Below are positions 38,152 to 46,452 of a stretch of 64,000 bases of DNA, in pieces. Below the pieces are notes generated by a model. It was not told the origin of the DNA. It made no database searches and saw only the letters and a list, made by a program, of their open reading frames with translations. Both the position numbers and the translations under genes were made by a program. Origin of the DNA: Candidatus Aalborgicola lynettensis (GTDB lineage Bacteria; Pseudomonadota; Gammaproteobacteria; Burkholderiales; Burkholderiaceae_C). Positions within the stretch are counted from its first letter, which is position 1. Each line of letters begins with the position of its first letter. The stretch covers positions 1 to 64,000 of the forward strand of contig JADJZE010000005.1 of NCBI GenBank assembly GCA_016719405.1, read 5' to 3'.

Positions 38152-40068
38152 ATGACTTCCACCAGCGTATTAGCGGCTTGCGCAAGCCGCACGGGCAAGG
38201 TCTATGGTTCCGGATTACATGCGGACGTATGCCTTGCACTCATTGCAGAACTGACCGTGCTGCGCCAGTCCATGCTGGAGCGTGAGAACACCATGGCCAC
38301 GCAGCTCAAACGCGTCGCACCGCATTACCAGGACAGCGCACGCAACCTGGTGCACTACCTCGCACTGCGCGGGCACGAGTTGCGCCCGATCCAGGAACGC
38401 CTGGCATGGTTGGGCCTGTCGTCACTTGGCCGCTCCGAATCGCATGTACTGGCCAACCTGGACAAGGTGCTGGGCATCCTGCACTGCCTGACCGGACAGG
38501 ACTGGGTGGACCAGTCTCCGCTGGAGCCCGCAGGCAGCGTTACCGGTCGGCGCCTGCTGCGTCGGCACGCGGTGCAATTGCTGGGTGACCATCCCGCAGG
38601 AAGACCGGTTCGCATCATGGTGACCATACCCAGCGAGGCGGCAAGTGACTACAGCGTGGTGCGCGAACTGGTGGATGCCGGTATGGACATCGCCCGCATC
38701 AACTGTGCGCACGACTGCGCAGCCGACTGGATTGCCATGGCCCACAACATTCGCCGTGCAGCCAAAGCCGCCCGGCGCACCGTGCGCATCCTGATGGACC
38801 TGGGAGGGCCCAAAATTCGCACCGGCGACATGGCCCCGCGCCCGGCGGTCTTGCGCATGCGCCCCAACAAGGACGAGTATGGCCGCCCCTACCGCCCCTA
38901 CCGGCTGGGCATCCAGACCACAGCGCAAAGCGACAAAATCCCCGACATCGATGGCTGCATCGGCGTCGATCCCAAGTGGCTGGCCCATGTTGAAATGGGC
39001 ACACAAATCGATTTTGCCGACGCCCGTGGTGCCAAACGCCATTTGCTGGTGGTAGAAACCGGTGCGTGGGGCGTCGTAGCAGAAAGCCTGCAAACCGCCT
39101 ACCTGACCCCCGAAACGCTGCTGACCATTCACGGTGCACAAGGCAAAAAGTGGTCATCGACCCTGCCCTTGCGCATTGACGCCCTGCCCGGCATGCGCGT
39201 GCTGCACCGTGGCGACGTGATACGGGTCACTGCCAATGCGCAGGGCGATCCGACGCAGATTGCCTGCACCCTGCCCGAAGTGATCGATCAGGTGCGGGTG
39301 GGCGAGCGCATCTGGTTTGACGACGGTCGCATTGGTGGAGTCATCCGCAACATCACCGACGATGCGCTCGAAGTCGAGATCACCCAGGCCCGTGAAGGCG
39401 GCGAAAAACTGACGGCGGACAAGGGAATCAACCTCCCGGACAGCGAACTCGATCTTGCCGCGCTGACGGAAAAAGACCTGCTCGACTTGCAGTGCGCCGC
39501 GCAGGAAGCCGACATGGTGGGCCTGTCGTTTGTGCAAAGGCCAGACGACGTTTACCTGCTGCGCGATCACCTCAACCAGCTCGGGCGCAGCGACATGGGC
39601 ATTGTTCTCAAAATCGAAACGATCAAAGGTTTCGAGAACCTGCCCGAACTGATGCTGGCGGGCATGTCGGGGGAAAGCGCCGGAGTCATGATCGCACGCG
39701 GCGATCTGGCGGTGGAGTGTGGCTACGAGCGACTGGCCGAAGTGCAGGAAGAAATTCTGTGGTGCGCCGAAGCCGCCCACATGCCGGTGGTATGGGCCAC
39801 ACAGGTACTCGAAACACTGGCCAAAACCGGCGTACCGTCGCGTGCCGAAGTGTCGGATGCGGGCCTGGGTGTGCGCGCCGAGTGCGTGATGCTCAACAAA
39901 GGGCCCTTCATTACCGATGCCATCCGCACCCTGGACGACATATTGCGCCGCATGGGCAGCCACCAGGAGAAAAAGCGCTCACTGCTGCGCGCGCTGCACG
40001 CCTGGAGTGGAAGCACCACCCCGGACGCCGACGCGTCACCCCCGCGCGCGCCGCTGCAAGAAGCGTGA
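38152..40068 (+). CDS. pyk: Atypical pyruvate kinase with long N-terminal extension
   Basis: About 638 residues, longer than usual pyruvate kinases (about 470). The catalytic core is clear: MVTIPSEAASDYSVVRELVD, AGMDIARINCAHD, RILMDLGGPKIRTG, VLKIETIKGFENLPEL, GVMIARGDLAVECGYERLAE and VWATQVLETLAKTGVPSRAE. About 150 residues precede it (a helical region with HYLALRGHELRPIQERLAWL), and an extra segment enlarges the B-domain region. The usual C-terminal regulatory domain is missing. The start is uncertain: ATG 38152 lies 14 bases from aggag, whereas an out-of-frame ATG at 38145 is better spaced. Genomic context suggests phosphate-starvation expression. Confidence 0.85.
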   Translation: MTSTSVLAACASRTGKVYGSGLHADVCLALIAELTVLRQSMLERENTMATQLKRVAPHYQDSARNLVHYLALRGHELRPIQERLAWLGLSSLGRSESHVLANLDKVLGILHCLTGQDWVDQSPLEPAGSVTGRRLLRRHAVQLLGDHPAGRPVRIMVTIPSEAASDYSVVRELVDAGMDIARINCAHDCAADWIAMAHNIRRAAKAARRTVRILMDLGGPKIRTGDMAPRPAVLRMRPNKDEYGRPYRPYRLGIQTTAQSDKIPDIDGCIGVDPKWLAHVEMGTQIDFADARGAKRHLLVVETGAWGVVAESLQTAYLTPETLLTIHGAQGKKWSSTLPLRIDALPGMRVLHRGDVIRVTANAQGDPTQIACTLPEVIDQVRVGERIWFDDGRIGGVIRNITDDALEVEITQAREGGEKLTADKGINLPDSELDLAALTEKDLLDLQCAAQEADMVGLSFVQRPDDVYLLRDHLNQLGRSDMGIVLKIETIKGFENLPELMLAGMSGESAGVMIARGDLAVECGYERLAEVQEEILWCAEAAHMPVVWATQVLETLAKTGVPSRAEVSDAGLGVRAECVMLNKGPFITDAIRTLDDILRRMGSHQEKKRSLLRALHAWSGSTTPDADASPPRAPLQEA

Positions 40069-40221
40069 ACGCTGCAAGGCGACCAGTTCCACCAGGCCCC
40101 ACACCATGCTGCCCCATACGCTCCAGTACCGCACGGTACGGCTTGCGCCGTTGCGCCGGACACGGCGCACAGCCGGGGCGCCATGCTGATTTTCTTTCGG
40201 CACCAACACATCCCATTCCAT
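40036..40221 (-). CDS. Possible small membrane protein
   Basis: A 61-residue frame with gggag seven bases before its ATG and a hydrophobic stretch (YWSVWGSMVWGLVELVALQ) flanked by basic residues, as expected for a small single-span membrane protein. It overlaps the 3' end of pyk by 33 bases on the opposite strand and fills the gap between pyk and the peptidase gene. It has no recognised family. Confidence 0.4.
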   Translation of the reverse strand: MEWDVLVPKENQHGAPAVRRVRRNGASRTVRYWSVWGSMVWGLVELVALQRSRFLQRRARG

Positions 40222-40271
40222 GGTCTACTCCCACGTGGTGATTGAACAGATGGTCAGCTTAGGGTTTCAAT

Positions 40272-41366
40272 GTGACGAAACCAAGACACATGCCTGACCA
40301 CTCCCACGCACCTTTTTCAGCACCACCACCGCCACCCGCCGTGCAGTACCCGCACCTGCCCGAGATGCAGGCGCTGGAAGCCACGCTGGCACTGGGCGGC
40401 AGCCATCTGGATACCCGTGTGGTGCACCAGGTCCGCACCACCGACCCCACGGCGGCGCCCCTTGCGCTGTATTGCATTGCCCTGGGCAACCCCAGCCCCG
40501 AGGTGCCGGCCATCGGCTTTTTTGGCGGTGTACACGGGCTTGAACGCATTGGCTCCGAAGTGGTGATTGCATTCTTGAACAGCGTTGTGATGCGCCTGAA
40601 ATGGGACGCTACGCTGCACCAGCAACTGGAGTCGCTGCGACTGGTCTTCATGCCCATCGTCAACCCCGGTGGCATGTGGATGGGCACACGCGCCAACCCA
40701 CGCGGTGTGGACCTGATGCGCAACGCGCCTATTGAAGCCGTGGACAAGGTGCCCTATCTGGTTGGCGGGCAGCGCATTGGCCCCACACTACCCTGGTACC
40801 GGGGTCGCGCAGGGGACCCCATGGAAGCCGAAAACCAGGCGCTGTGTGCCACCGTGCACCGCGAGTTGCTGAGCCACCCGTTTAGCATGGTGCTGGACTG
40901 CCACTCCGGTTTTGGTGTGCGCGACCGCATCTGGTTTCCCTACGCCCACACCCGCGAACCCATTGCCCACCTGGCCGAAATGCGTGCGCTGAAGCAGATT
41001 TTTCGCCAAAGCTACACCCACCACGCCTATGTGTTTGAACCGCAAAGCCTGCAGTACCTGGCCCACGGCGATGTGTGGGACTATTTGTACCAACAGGCCT
41101 GCACACAAGCCGGGCGGGTGTTTTTGCCCCTTACGCTGGAGATGGGATCGTGGCTGTGGATCAAAAAAAATCCGCGCCAGATGTTTTCGCTCAAAGGGCT
41201 GTTCAATCCCCTGATCGAACACCGCCAAAACCGCGTACTGCGCCGCCACCTCTCTCTGCTGGATTTTTTGACCCGCGCCGCTTCCAGCCACGCCCTGTGG
41301 ATACCACCCGATCACACACGCCAGCGCTGGCATAGGCAAGCGCTGCGAGACTGGTACGGCGCCTGA
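40272..41366 (+). CDS. M14-type zinc carboxypeptidase family protein
   Basis: A 364-residue member of the M14 metallopeptidase superfamily (DUF2817-like). The zinc ligands fit H and E in GGVHGLERIGSE and H in LDCHSGFGVRD. The catalytic Glu fits LTLEMGSWLW. FMPIVNPGGMW and RGVDLMRN match the substrate-pocket region. No signal peptide is seen, so it should be cytoplasmic, acting on peptide or amide substrates that cannot be named. The start is GTG 40272 or ATG 40290. It converges with the GGDEF-EAL gene. Confidence 0.82.
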   Translation: MTKPRHMPDHSHAPFSAPPPPPAVQYPHLPEMQALEATLALGGSHLDTRVVHQVRTTDPTAAPLALYCIALGNPSPEVPAIGFFGGVHGLERIGSEVVIAFLNSVVMRLKWDATLHQQLESLRLVFMPIVNPGGMWMGTRANPRGVDLMRNAPIEAVDKVPYLVGGQRIGPTLPWYRGRAGDPMEAENQALCATVHRELLSHPFSMVLDCHSGFGVRDRIWFPYAHTREPIAHLAEMRALKQIFRQSYTHHAYVFEPQSLQYLAHGDVWDYLYQQACTQAGRVFLPLTLEMGSWLWIKKNPRQMFSLKGLFNPLIEHRQNRVLRRHLSLLDFLTRAASSHALWIPPDHTRQRWHRQALRDWYGA

Positions 41367-41403
41367 TGGGGCAGCGCCGCGCAGGTACCGAACGCTTGGT
41401 GTT

Positions 41404-43980
41404 TTACGCGCCGGGTGACTGCAAAAACGCGAGAAACTGCACCGCGGGCAGCGGACGGCTATACCAATACCCTTGCGCTTCGGCACAGCCCTGGGTTTGC
41501 AAATAGGCGAGCTGGCCCTGGGTTTCCACACCCTCGGCGATGGTCTGCATACCCAGACTGCTGGCCATGGAAATGATGGCCCCCACAATGGCCCTGTCGT
41601 CCGGGTCGTCGGTAATGTCACGCACAAAAGACTGGTCAATTTTGACCTTGTAGACCTTGAACTTTTTCAGGTAACTCAGCGACGAATACCCGGTACCAAA
41701 ATCGTCAATCGACATGCGCACGCCACGCTGGTGCAGGTTGTCCATGATGGCAATGGCCCCCAGCGGGTCGTTCATGGCCACGCCTTCGGTCAATTCCAGC
41801 TCCAGCCAGCGGGCGGGCAGGCCGACCTCCGCCAAAATGGCGCTCACCACACTGGGCAAATCGGCATGCCGGAACTGCACCGACGACAGGTTGATGGCCA
41901 TGGTAAAGGGGGGCACACCGTCGTCCATCCAGGCTTTGAGCTGCTGCGTGGCGGTGCGCAAAACCCACTCACCAATTGGAACAATCAGCCCACTGGACTC
42001 GGCTACCGGAATGAACTCGGCCGGTGACACCTGCCCCAGCTCCGGGTGGTTCCAGCGCAAAAGGGCCTCGGCGCCGACGATGCGGCCATCGTGCAGCGCA
42101 ATTTGTGGCTGGTAATGCAGGCTCAGTTGCCCCCGCTCCACCGCCCGGCGCAGCGCGTTTTCCAGCAGCAGGGTGCGCTCGGAGCTGGCCTGCATCTCGG
42201 CTGTGAAAAACCGGTAATGGTTGCGTCCCTGCTCCTTGGCGTGGTACATGGCGGCGTCGGCGCAGCGCGACAGCGCATCAAAATCGGCACCGTCGTTGGG
42301 AAACAGCGCAATTCCGATGCTGGGCGTAACAGTCAATTCATGCTGCCCGATGTCAAACGGCTGCAAGGCCGACTGCAACAGTTTTTCCGCCACGTGGGCG
42401 GCACCCACCGCGTCCGTGCCGGGCAGCACCAGAATGAACTCATCACCGCCCAGGCGCGATACCGTGTCCTGCTCACGCACCACCGCCTTGAGCCGCGCCG
42501 CCAGGGCCACCAGCAAATCATCACCCACCCGGTGGCCCAGCGAATCGTTGACGTTTTTGAAATGGTCCAGGTCCAGAAACATCAGGGCCAAAGGTGCCCC
42601 GCTGCGCTGGGCCACACGCAGTGCCGAACGGCAGCGGTCGGCCAGCAATACCCGATTGGGCAAACCGGTCAGGGCGTCGAAGTGCGCCAGCTGGCGAATC
42701 CGGTCCTCGGCCGCCTTGTGGCCGGTAATGTCGCGCGACAACACCACAAAACGCGGCGCCTCCCCCGCCAAAGGGGTCTTGCGTGCCACCGAAAGTTCAA
42801 ACCAGCGTGTACCCACCGCCAGGGGCAAGGAAAATTGTTTGCCGGTGGACCAGGTTCGGGCATGGGCTTCCTGCAGCGCATCCAGCACCACACCGGCGGC
42901 ATCGCCCGGCATGACCTCACTGACCGTTTTGCCCAGCAACTCCGGCACTGGGCGCGCCAGCAGGTCTTGTCGGGGCGAATGGGCGCTGTAGTAGCGGCCA
43001 TCCAGCCCCAATTCAAACAGCGGGTCGGGAATGGCCGCCATGGTGGCTTCCAGATGCCGCTGGGCCGCACGAATTTCAGCGGTCCGCTCGGCTACCTCGG
43101 TTTCCAGTGCGGCGTCGCGCAGCCGCATGGCATACAGCAGCCAGGCCAGGTGGGACATCAACACACAGCCAAACAGCCCGATGCCGGCTTTGAGCAGCAC
43201 ACGTGCCGGGTCGCCCCAGCCCTTGAGGGGCGCCACACTCAGGTTCCACTTGCCGTTGGACAACTCCAGCGAACGTTCCACCGGATCGTCCAGCGGCGCG
43301 TCTCCCAAAGCGTCAATGCGCTGGCGCTCCCCAGTGTCGGGCACCGTGCGCCACAGCTCGTAGGCGTAACCGCGTTGTTGCAGCAGCGGCAGGCGGGCGG
43401 CTTCCAGTGCCTGCGGAAAGCGCAGGGTGACATAACTAAAGCCCCAAAAACGCCCACGTCCATCCGCATCACCCAAAAAGATCGGCAAACGCCCCACCAC
43501 GCCCAAACCGCCCTGTGCCAGCTTGAGTGGCCCGGCCAGGGTCAGCTTGCCAGTGTCGCGGGCCAAAATAGCCTCTTTGTTTTGTGCAATGTCACGCAAC
43601 TGGTTGAAGCCAATGCTCTTCTCGTTGCCCGCCAGCGGCACCACGTTGCGGATCACGCCCCCCGGCGACAGCCCCAGCGCGGCAATGCCGGGGTAATACG
43701 GCAGCATTTCGGTGGCCACCGCGTCAAACTCGGGTAATTCGCCCTGCCCTTTGCGCACCAAAGCGGCGATTGCGTAGGTGGCCGACAAGGCCCGCTCAAT
43801 GCCGCGCTGCAGCGACTGCGCATGGTCGGCTGCCAGGTCGGCCGCCAGCACCCGGGCCTCGACCCGTTCCTGCCGTTCCGAATGCACGATCCACACCGCC
43901 GCCAGCGCCGCCGTAACCCCGAACACCAGCAACGCCAGCAAACGCTGGCGCACTTTATTGGAAAGGTCGGACACACGCAT
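41404..43980 (-). CDS. CHASE-PAS-GGDEF-EAL membrane c-di-GMP protein
   Basis: An 858-residue membrane protein. TM1 (LLALLVFGVTAALAAVWIVH) is followed by a periplasmic CHASE domain (about 35-270; MLPYYPGIAALGLSPGGVIR is typical). TM2 is at about 275-300. A PAS domain follows (about 330-440), then GGDEF with an intact signature (VSRLGGDEFILVLPG), then EAL with AEALLRWNHPELG, ELELTEGVAMND, SIDDFGTGYSSLSYLK and IAEGVETQGQL. Both catalytic domains look intact. It would sense an extracytoplasmic signal and set c-di-GMP. ATG 43980 is preferred over GTG 43989. Confidence 0.93.
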   Translation of the reverse strand: MRVSDLSNKVRQRLLALLVFGVTAALAAVWIVHSERQERVEARVLAADLAADHAQSLQRGIERALSATYAIAALVRKGQGELPEFDAVATEMLPYYPGIAALGLSPGGVIRNVVPLAGNEKSIGFNQLRDIAQNKEAILARDTGKLTLAGPLKLAQGGLGVVGRLPIFLGDADGRGRFWGFSYVTLRFPQALEAARLPLLQQRGYAYELWRTVPDTGERQRIDALGDAPLDDPVERSLELSNGKWNLSVAPLKGWGDPARVLLKAGIGLFGCVLMSHLAWLLYAMRLRDAALETEVAERTAEIRAAQRHLEATMAAIPDPLFELGLDGRYYSAHSPRQDLLARPVPELLGKTVSEVMPGDAAGVVLDALQEAHARTWSTGKQFSLPLAVGTRWFELSVARKTPLAGEAPRFVVLSRDITGHKAAEDRIRQLAHFDALTGLPNRVLLADRCRSALRVAQRSGAPLALMFLDLDHFKNVNDSLGHRVGDDLLVALAARLKAVVREQDTVSRLGGDEFILVLPGTDAVGAAHVAEKLLQSALQPFDIGQHELTVTPSIGIALFPNDGADFDALSRCADAAMYHAKEQGRNHYRFFTAEMQASSERTLLLENALRRAVERGQLSLHYQPQIALHDGRIVGAEALLRWNHPELGQVSPAEFIPVAESSGLIVPIGEWVLRTATQQLKAWMDDGVPPFTMAINLSSVQFRHADLPSVVSAILAEVGLPARWLELELTEGVAMNDPLGAIAIMDNLHQRGVRMSIDDFGTGYSSLSYLKKFKVYKVKIDQSFVRDITDDPDDRAIVGAIISMASSLGMQTIAEGVETQGQLAYLQTQGCAEAQGYWYSRPLPAVQFLAFLQSPGA

Positions 43981-44047
43981 GGTGACCACAGTCTACCGAC
44001 TTTGTCACGACACAGGGGGCATGCAGGCCGCTGCTGGCATGGCGCTG

Positions 44048-44641
44048 CTAGCGGCGCGGCGTGTGCACCCCGGCGTGTACCGACTGCAGCACGTCCTGCA
44101 ACACACGGTCCATGCTGGCCTCGAAGTCGACCGAATCGCCGCCCCGGCGCGGCCACACCATGCGCACACTGACCGACACCCCCGCCAATTTGGTGCGTTT
44201 GGCATCCACGACCGTGTAGGGGGTATCGCCCTGCTGGCCGACTTGGCGGTACATCGTCCAGCCACCGCGGGTTTCCACCACCGGTGCCGTAGCGCCATAC
44301 TGCTTGGGTGGCGCGGCAAAAGCGCTGCGGCCCGCATGGCTTGTGACGTCGTAAAACGCGATGGCGATGTTGCCCGCGTCGGGCGTATCGGCATCCGCCG
44401 GATGGGGGATGCGGTACGCCACCGATGCCACCGGGTAACGGGTCTGCAAGGCCAGCACCGGCCATTGGCCTTCAACCGTGAAGGCCACAAAACCTTTGGG
44501 GGTGGGCATCTTGATCTCGACCGGCTCTGCCTGCACCCACGTCAGCACACCCAGGCCGGCCACAAGCAGCAGCGCCTCGCAAAGTCCCTTGCCCAGGAGA
44601 AGACGGCCCACGCGCCCCATACCCGGCGCTTCAGCCCGCAT
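44048..44641 (-). CDS. Exported protein of unknown function
   Basis: A protein of up to 197 residues with a signal peptide: after a basic stretch comes ALLLVAGLGVLTWVQA, with cleavage before EPVEIKMPTPKGF. The mature part (about 145 residues) is strand-rich with no recognised motif and should be periplasmic. The ATG at 44641, with ggggtg upstream, overlaps moaE by 11 bases. A second ATG at 44620 would leave a 10-base gap. It is likely co-transcribed with moaE, though no link to molybdopterin synthesis is evident. Confidence 0.75.
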   Translation of the reverse strand: MRAEAPGMGRVGRLLLGKGLCEALLLVAGLGVLTWVQAEPVEIKMPTPKGFVAFTVEGQWPVLALQTRYPVASVAYRIPHPADADTPDAGNIAIAFYDVTSHAGRSAFAAPPKQYGATAPVVETRGGWTMYRQVGQQGDTPYTVVDAKRTKLAGVSVSVRMVWPRRGGDSVDFEASMDRVLQDVLQSVHAGVHTPRR

Positions 44642-45155
44642 TGCGCACCCCAATGCCCCAACGCGCCAGCGCCGCATCGTCGCTGACGCGGGCGTCCACC
44701 CAACACGCACCCGCAGGGGTTTGCTCTTTTTTCCAGAATGGGGCCTGGGTCTTGAGGTAATCCATCAAAAACTCGCAGGCCTGAAAGCTCTCGCCCCGGT
44801 GGGCACTGGTCACAGCCACCAACACGATCTGGTCGGGTGGCTGCAACAGGCCCACGCGGTGGATGATGCGGGCGGCGAAGATGTCAAAGCGGCGCAGCGC
44901 CGCATCAATCATGGCCTCGATGGCCTGCTCGGTCATGCCGGGGTAGTGCTCCAGCTCCATGGATAGCACGCGCTCTGCTTCGGGGAGCGTGGGAGCAACG
45001 GTTTCACCGCCGGACAGCGCCAAATTTCTGTCACGCACGGTGCCCACAAAGCTGCACACCGCGCCCACCCGGTGGTCGCCTGCGCGCAGTGCGGCAATTT
45101 CAGCCGACACGTCAAAGTCGGCGTTCTGGATGCGGACACGGGGGGTATTATTCAT
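44631..45155 (-). CDS. moaE: Molybdopterin synthase catalytic subunit
   Basis: A 174-residue MoaE, which with thiocarboxylated MoaD inserts the dithiolene sulfurs into cyclic pyranopterin monophosphate. Signatures are GAVCSFVGTVRD, LSMELEHYPGMTEQAI, FAARIIHRVGLLQPPDQIVL, AVTSAHRGESFQACEFLMDY and the lysine-rich KTQAPFWKKEQT. The start is ATG 45155. Its expected neighbour moaD is 5.4 kb away, separated by the block of redox and bufferin genes. A copy of the intergenic repeat lies immediately upstream. Confidence 0.95.
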   Translation of the reverse strand: MNNTPRVRIQNADFDVSAEIAALRAGDHRVGAVCSFVGTVRDRNLALSGGETVAPTLPEAERVLSMELEHYPGMTEQAIEAMIDAALRRFDIFAARIIHRVGLLQPPDQIVLVAVTSAHRGESFQACEFLMDYLKTQAPFWKKEQTPAGACWVDARVSDDAALARWGIGVRNAG

Positions 45156-45164
45156 GAATAAAAA

Positions 45165-45218
45165 AAAGTGGTTCTTGCGCACGTCTGGCGTGCGCAAGCA
45201 GCTATCAAAAAAATAGCG
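45165..45218 (+). repeat. Double-hairpin intergenic repeat, copy 5
   Basis: The core gcacgtctggcgtgc lies within a perfect palindrome, followed by gcagctatcaaaaaaatagc. It is directly upstream of moaE, at the edge of the accessory block that separates moaE from moaD. Confidence 0.85.
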
Positions 45219-45307
45219 TTACCTGCGACAACCCCAGGATTAATCGACGGTGACTGACGGGAAATTCTAATCCGAGCCGCACCGCCTTAACCTGGCAGAT
45301 TCACGCC

Positions 45308-45826
45308 TTAGGGCATCAAATCTGCCACACCGTCCCAAACCTCGGGCGCCAAGCGCCCCTCATATCGGGCCACCACTTTACCTTGCGCATCCACCAACAA
45401 GGTAAGTGGCAGTTTGCTGGGCACGGACTGACCACTGTCTTGGCGCACGCTCATAGAGCCGGGGGAAAACTGGCGTGTGCTCGCCAATATACGTTCATAG
45501 CTCTGCCAATCTTCGCTACTGCGGTCGACGTTGACCGTTACCAGGGCAAACGGCTTGTTACGCCAACCCATCTGGTTGTTACGCAACTCGGGCAAACTGT
45601 CACGGCACACCGAACAGGCAGTGGACCAATAGAACACAACCGCTACTTTCCCGTTGAGCTGCTGCGGGTCGAACCGCGCGCCAGCCAGCGTCATAGCCTT
45701 CAACGGTGCCAGAGTTGAGAGTGGCGCTTGCGCCTGCGCCGCGAAAGCGGAAAAACAGAGCGCGGCAAACCCCATACGCAGGGTTTTCTTCATCATGGTG
45801 CTGGGTTGCAAAGCTGGTGTGTTCAT
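45308..45826 (-). CDS. TlpA-like periplasmic redoxin
   Basis: A 172-residue exported thiol-disulfide protein. The signal peptide is KKTLRMGFAALCFSAFAAQA. The redoxin domain has the active site in FYWSTACSVCRDSLPELRNN (CxxC as C-S-V-C) and the cis-Pro region SKLPLTLLVDAQGKVVARYE. The start may be ATG 45826 or the ATG at 45796/45793 directly before the signal peptide. It is divergent from the thioredoxin-ccdA operon and is preceded by the same TGTAAG-N16-CGAC promoter motif. Likely it reduces or oxidises periplasmic protein thiols. Confidence 0.85.
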   Translation of the reverse strand: MNTPALQPSTMMKKTLRMGFAALCFSAFAAQAQAPLSTLAPLKAMTLAGARFDPQQLNGKVAVVFYWSTACSVCRDSLPELRNNQMGWRNKPFALVTVNVDRSSEDWQSYERILASTRQFSPGSMSVRQDSGQSVPSKLPLTLLVDAQGKVVARYEGRLAPEVWDGVADLMP

Positions 45827-45932
45827 AAAAGCCCAAAAGGTTGAAGGAAATGAAGGATTCAAAAATCCCCTTGTCCACGGTTTAGAAACGTCAAGCCGAG
45901 CTTGGCATTCTTCGCGATCTGAATGCCAATTG

Positions 45933-45958
45933 GTCGGACGAACGTATAAAACCTTACA
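45933..45958 (-). promoter_or_regulatory. ECF-type promoter of the redoxin gene
   Basis: On the minus strand TGTAAG (45953-45958) is followed after exactly 16 bases by CGACCAAT (CGAC at 45933-45936). It has the same geometry as the motifs at 45980 and 47229. It lies about 107 bases ahead of the ATG at 45826. Confidence 0.65.
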
Positions 45959-45979
45959 GCGCCACTTCCTCGCAGCCGC

Positions 45980-46005
45980 TGTAAGAATCCACCCGCCCGC
46001 GCGAC
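45980..46005 (+). promoter_or_regulatory. ECF-type promoter of the thioredoxin-ccdA operon
   Basis: TGTAAG (45980-45985), a 16-base spacer and CGACCAAT (CGAC at 46002-46005). The -35 elements of this and the divergent motif form an inverted repeat (cttacagcg ... cgctgtaag). It lies about 55 bases ahead of the ATG at 46060. Confidence 0.65.
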
Positions 46006-46059
46006 CAATGGGGGCAACAACGCGCCTGTCTCCACTATTTACCCGGAAAGCCCTTCACC

Positions 46060-46440
46060 ATGACACGCAAGCACTCCCTCGTATTGGCGGCAACGCTGCT
46101 GGTCTCCACCTGGAGCCATGCCCTCACCATCACCCCCTACAGCGCCGAAACCTTTGCCACGCTCCAAACCGCCGGCGCGCCGGTGGCGCTGCACTTTCAT
46201 GCCGACTGGTGCCCCACCTGCAGGGCGCAGGCCAAGTCGCTGGACGCCCTGAAGGCCGACCCCAGCCTCCAGCTGACGGTCTTGTCGGTTGACTACGACA
46301 AGGAAACCACCCTGAAGAAGCAGCTCAATGTACGCAGCCAGTCCACCTTCATCGTGTTCCGTGGCGTGGCCGAAAAAGCCCGGCAAATTGGTGAGACGGC
46401 GCCCGAAGCCATTCGCAAAACGCTGGGCGCGGCACTGTAA
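46060..46440 (+). CDS. Periplasmic thioredoxin-family protein
   Basis: A 126-residue exported thioredoxin-fold protein. The signal peptide is LVLAATLLVSTWSHA. The active site is FHADWCPTCRAQAKSLDAL (C-P-T-C), and the cis-Pro region is replaced by VRSQSTFIVFRGVAEKARQI. It probably receives electrons from the CcdA-like protein encoded 12 bases downstream and passes them to periplasmic thiols, as in ScsB/ScsC or DsbD-type relays. It is the first gene of the operon, behind the ECF-type promoter at 45980. Confidence 0.88.
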   Translation: MTRKHSLVLAATLLVSTWSHALTITPYSAETFATLQTAGAPVALHFHADWCPTCRAQAKSLDALKADPSLQLTVLSVDYDKETTLKKQLNVRSQSTFIVFRGVAEKARQIGETAPEAIRKTLGAAL

Positions 46441-46452
46441 GCGCGCACTGCC

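Noticed and set aside
38145..38285. A 46-codon ORF starting at the well-spaced ATG 38145
   Set aside because: It lies out of frame inside pyk and has no similarity I recognise; it is noted only because it confuses the pyk start.
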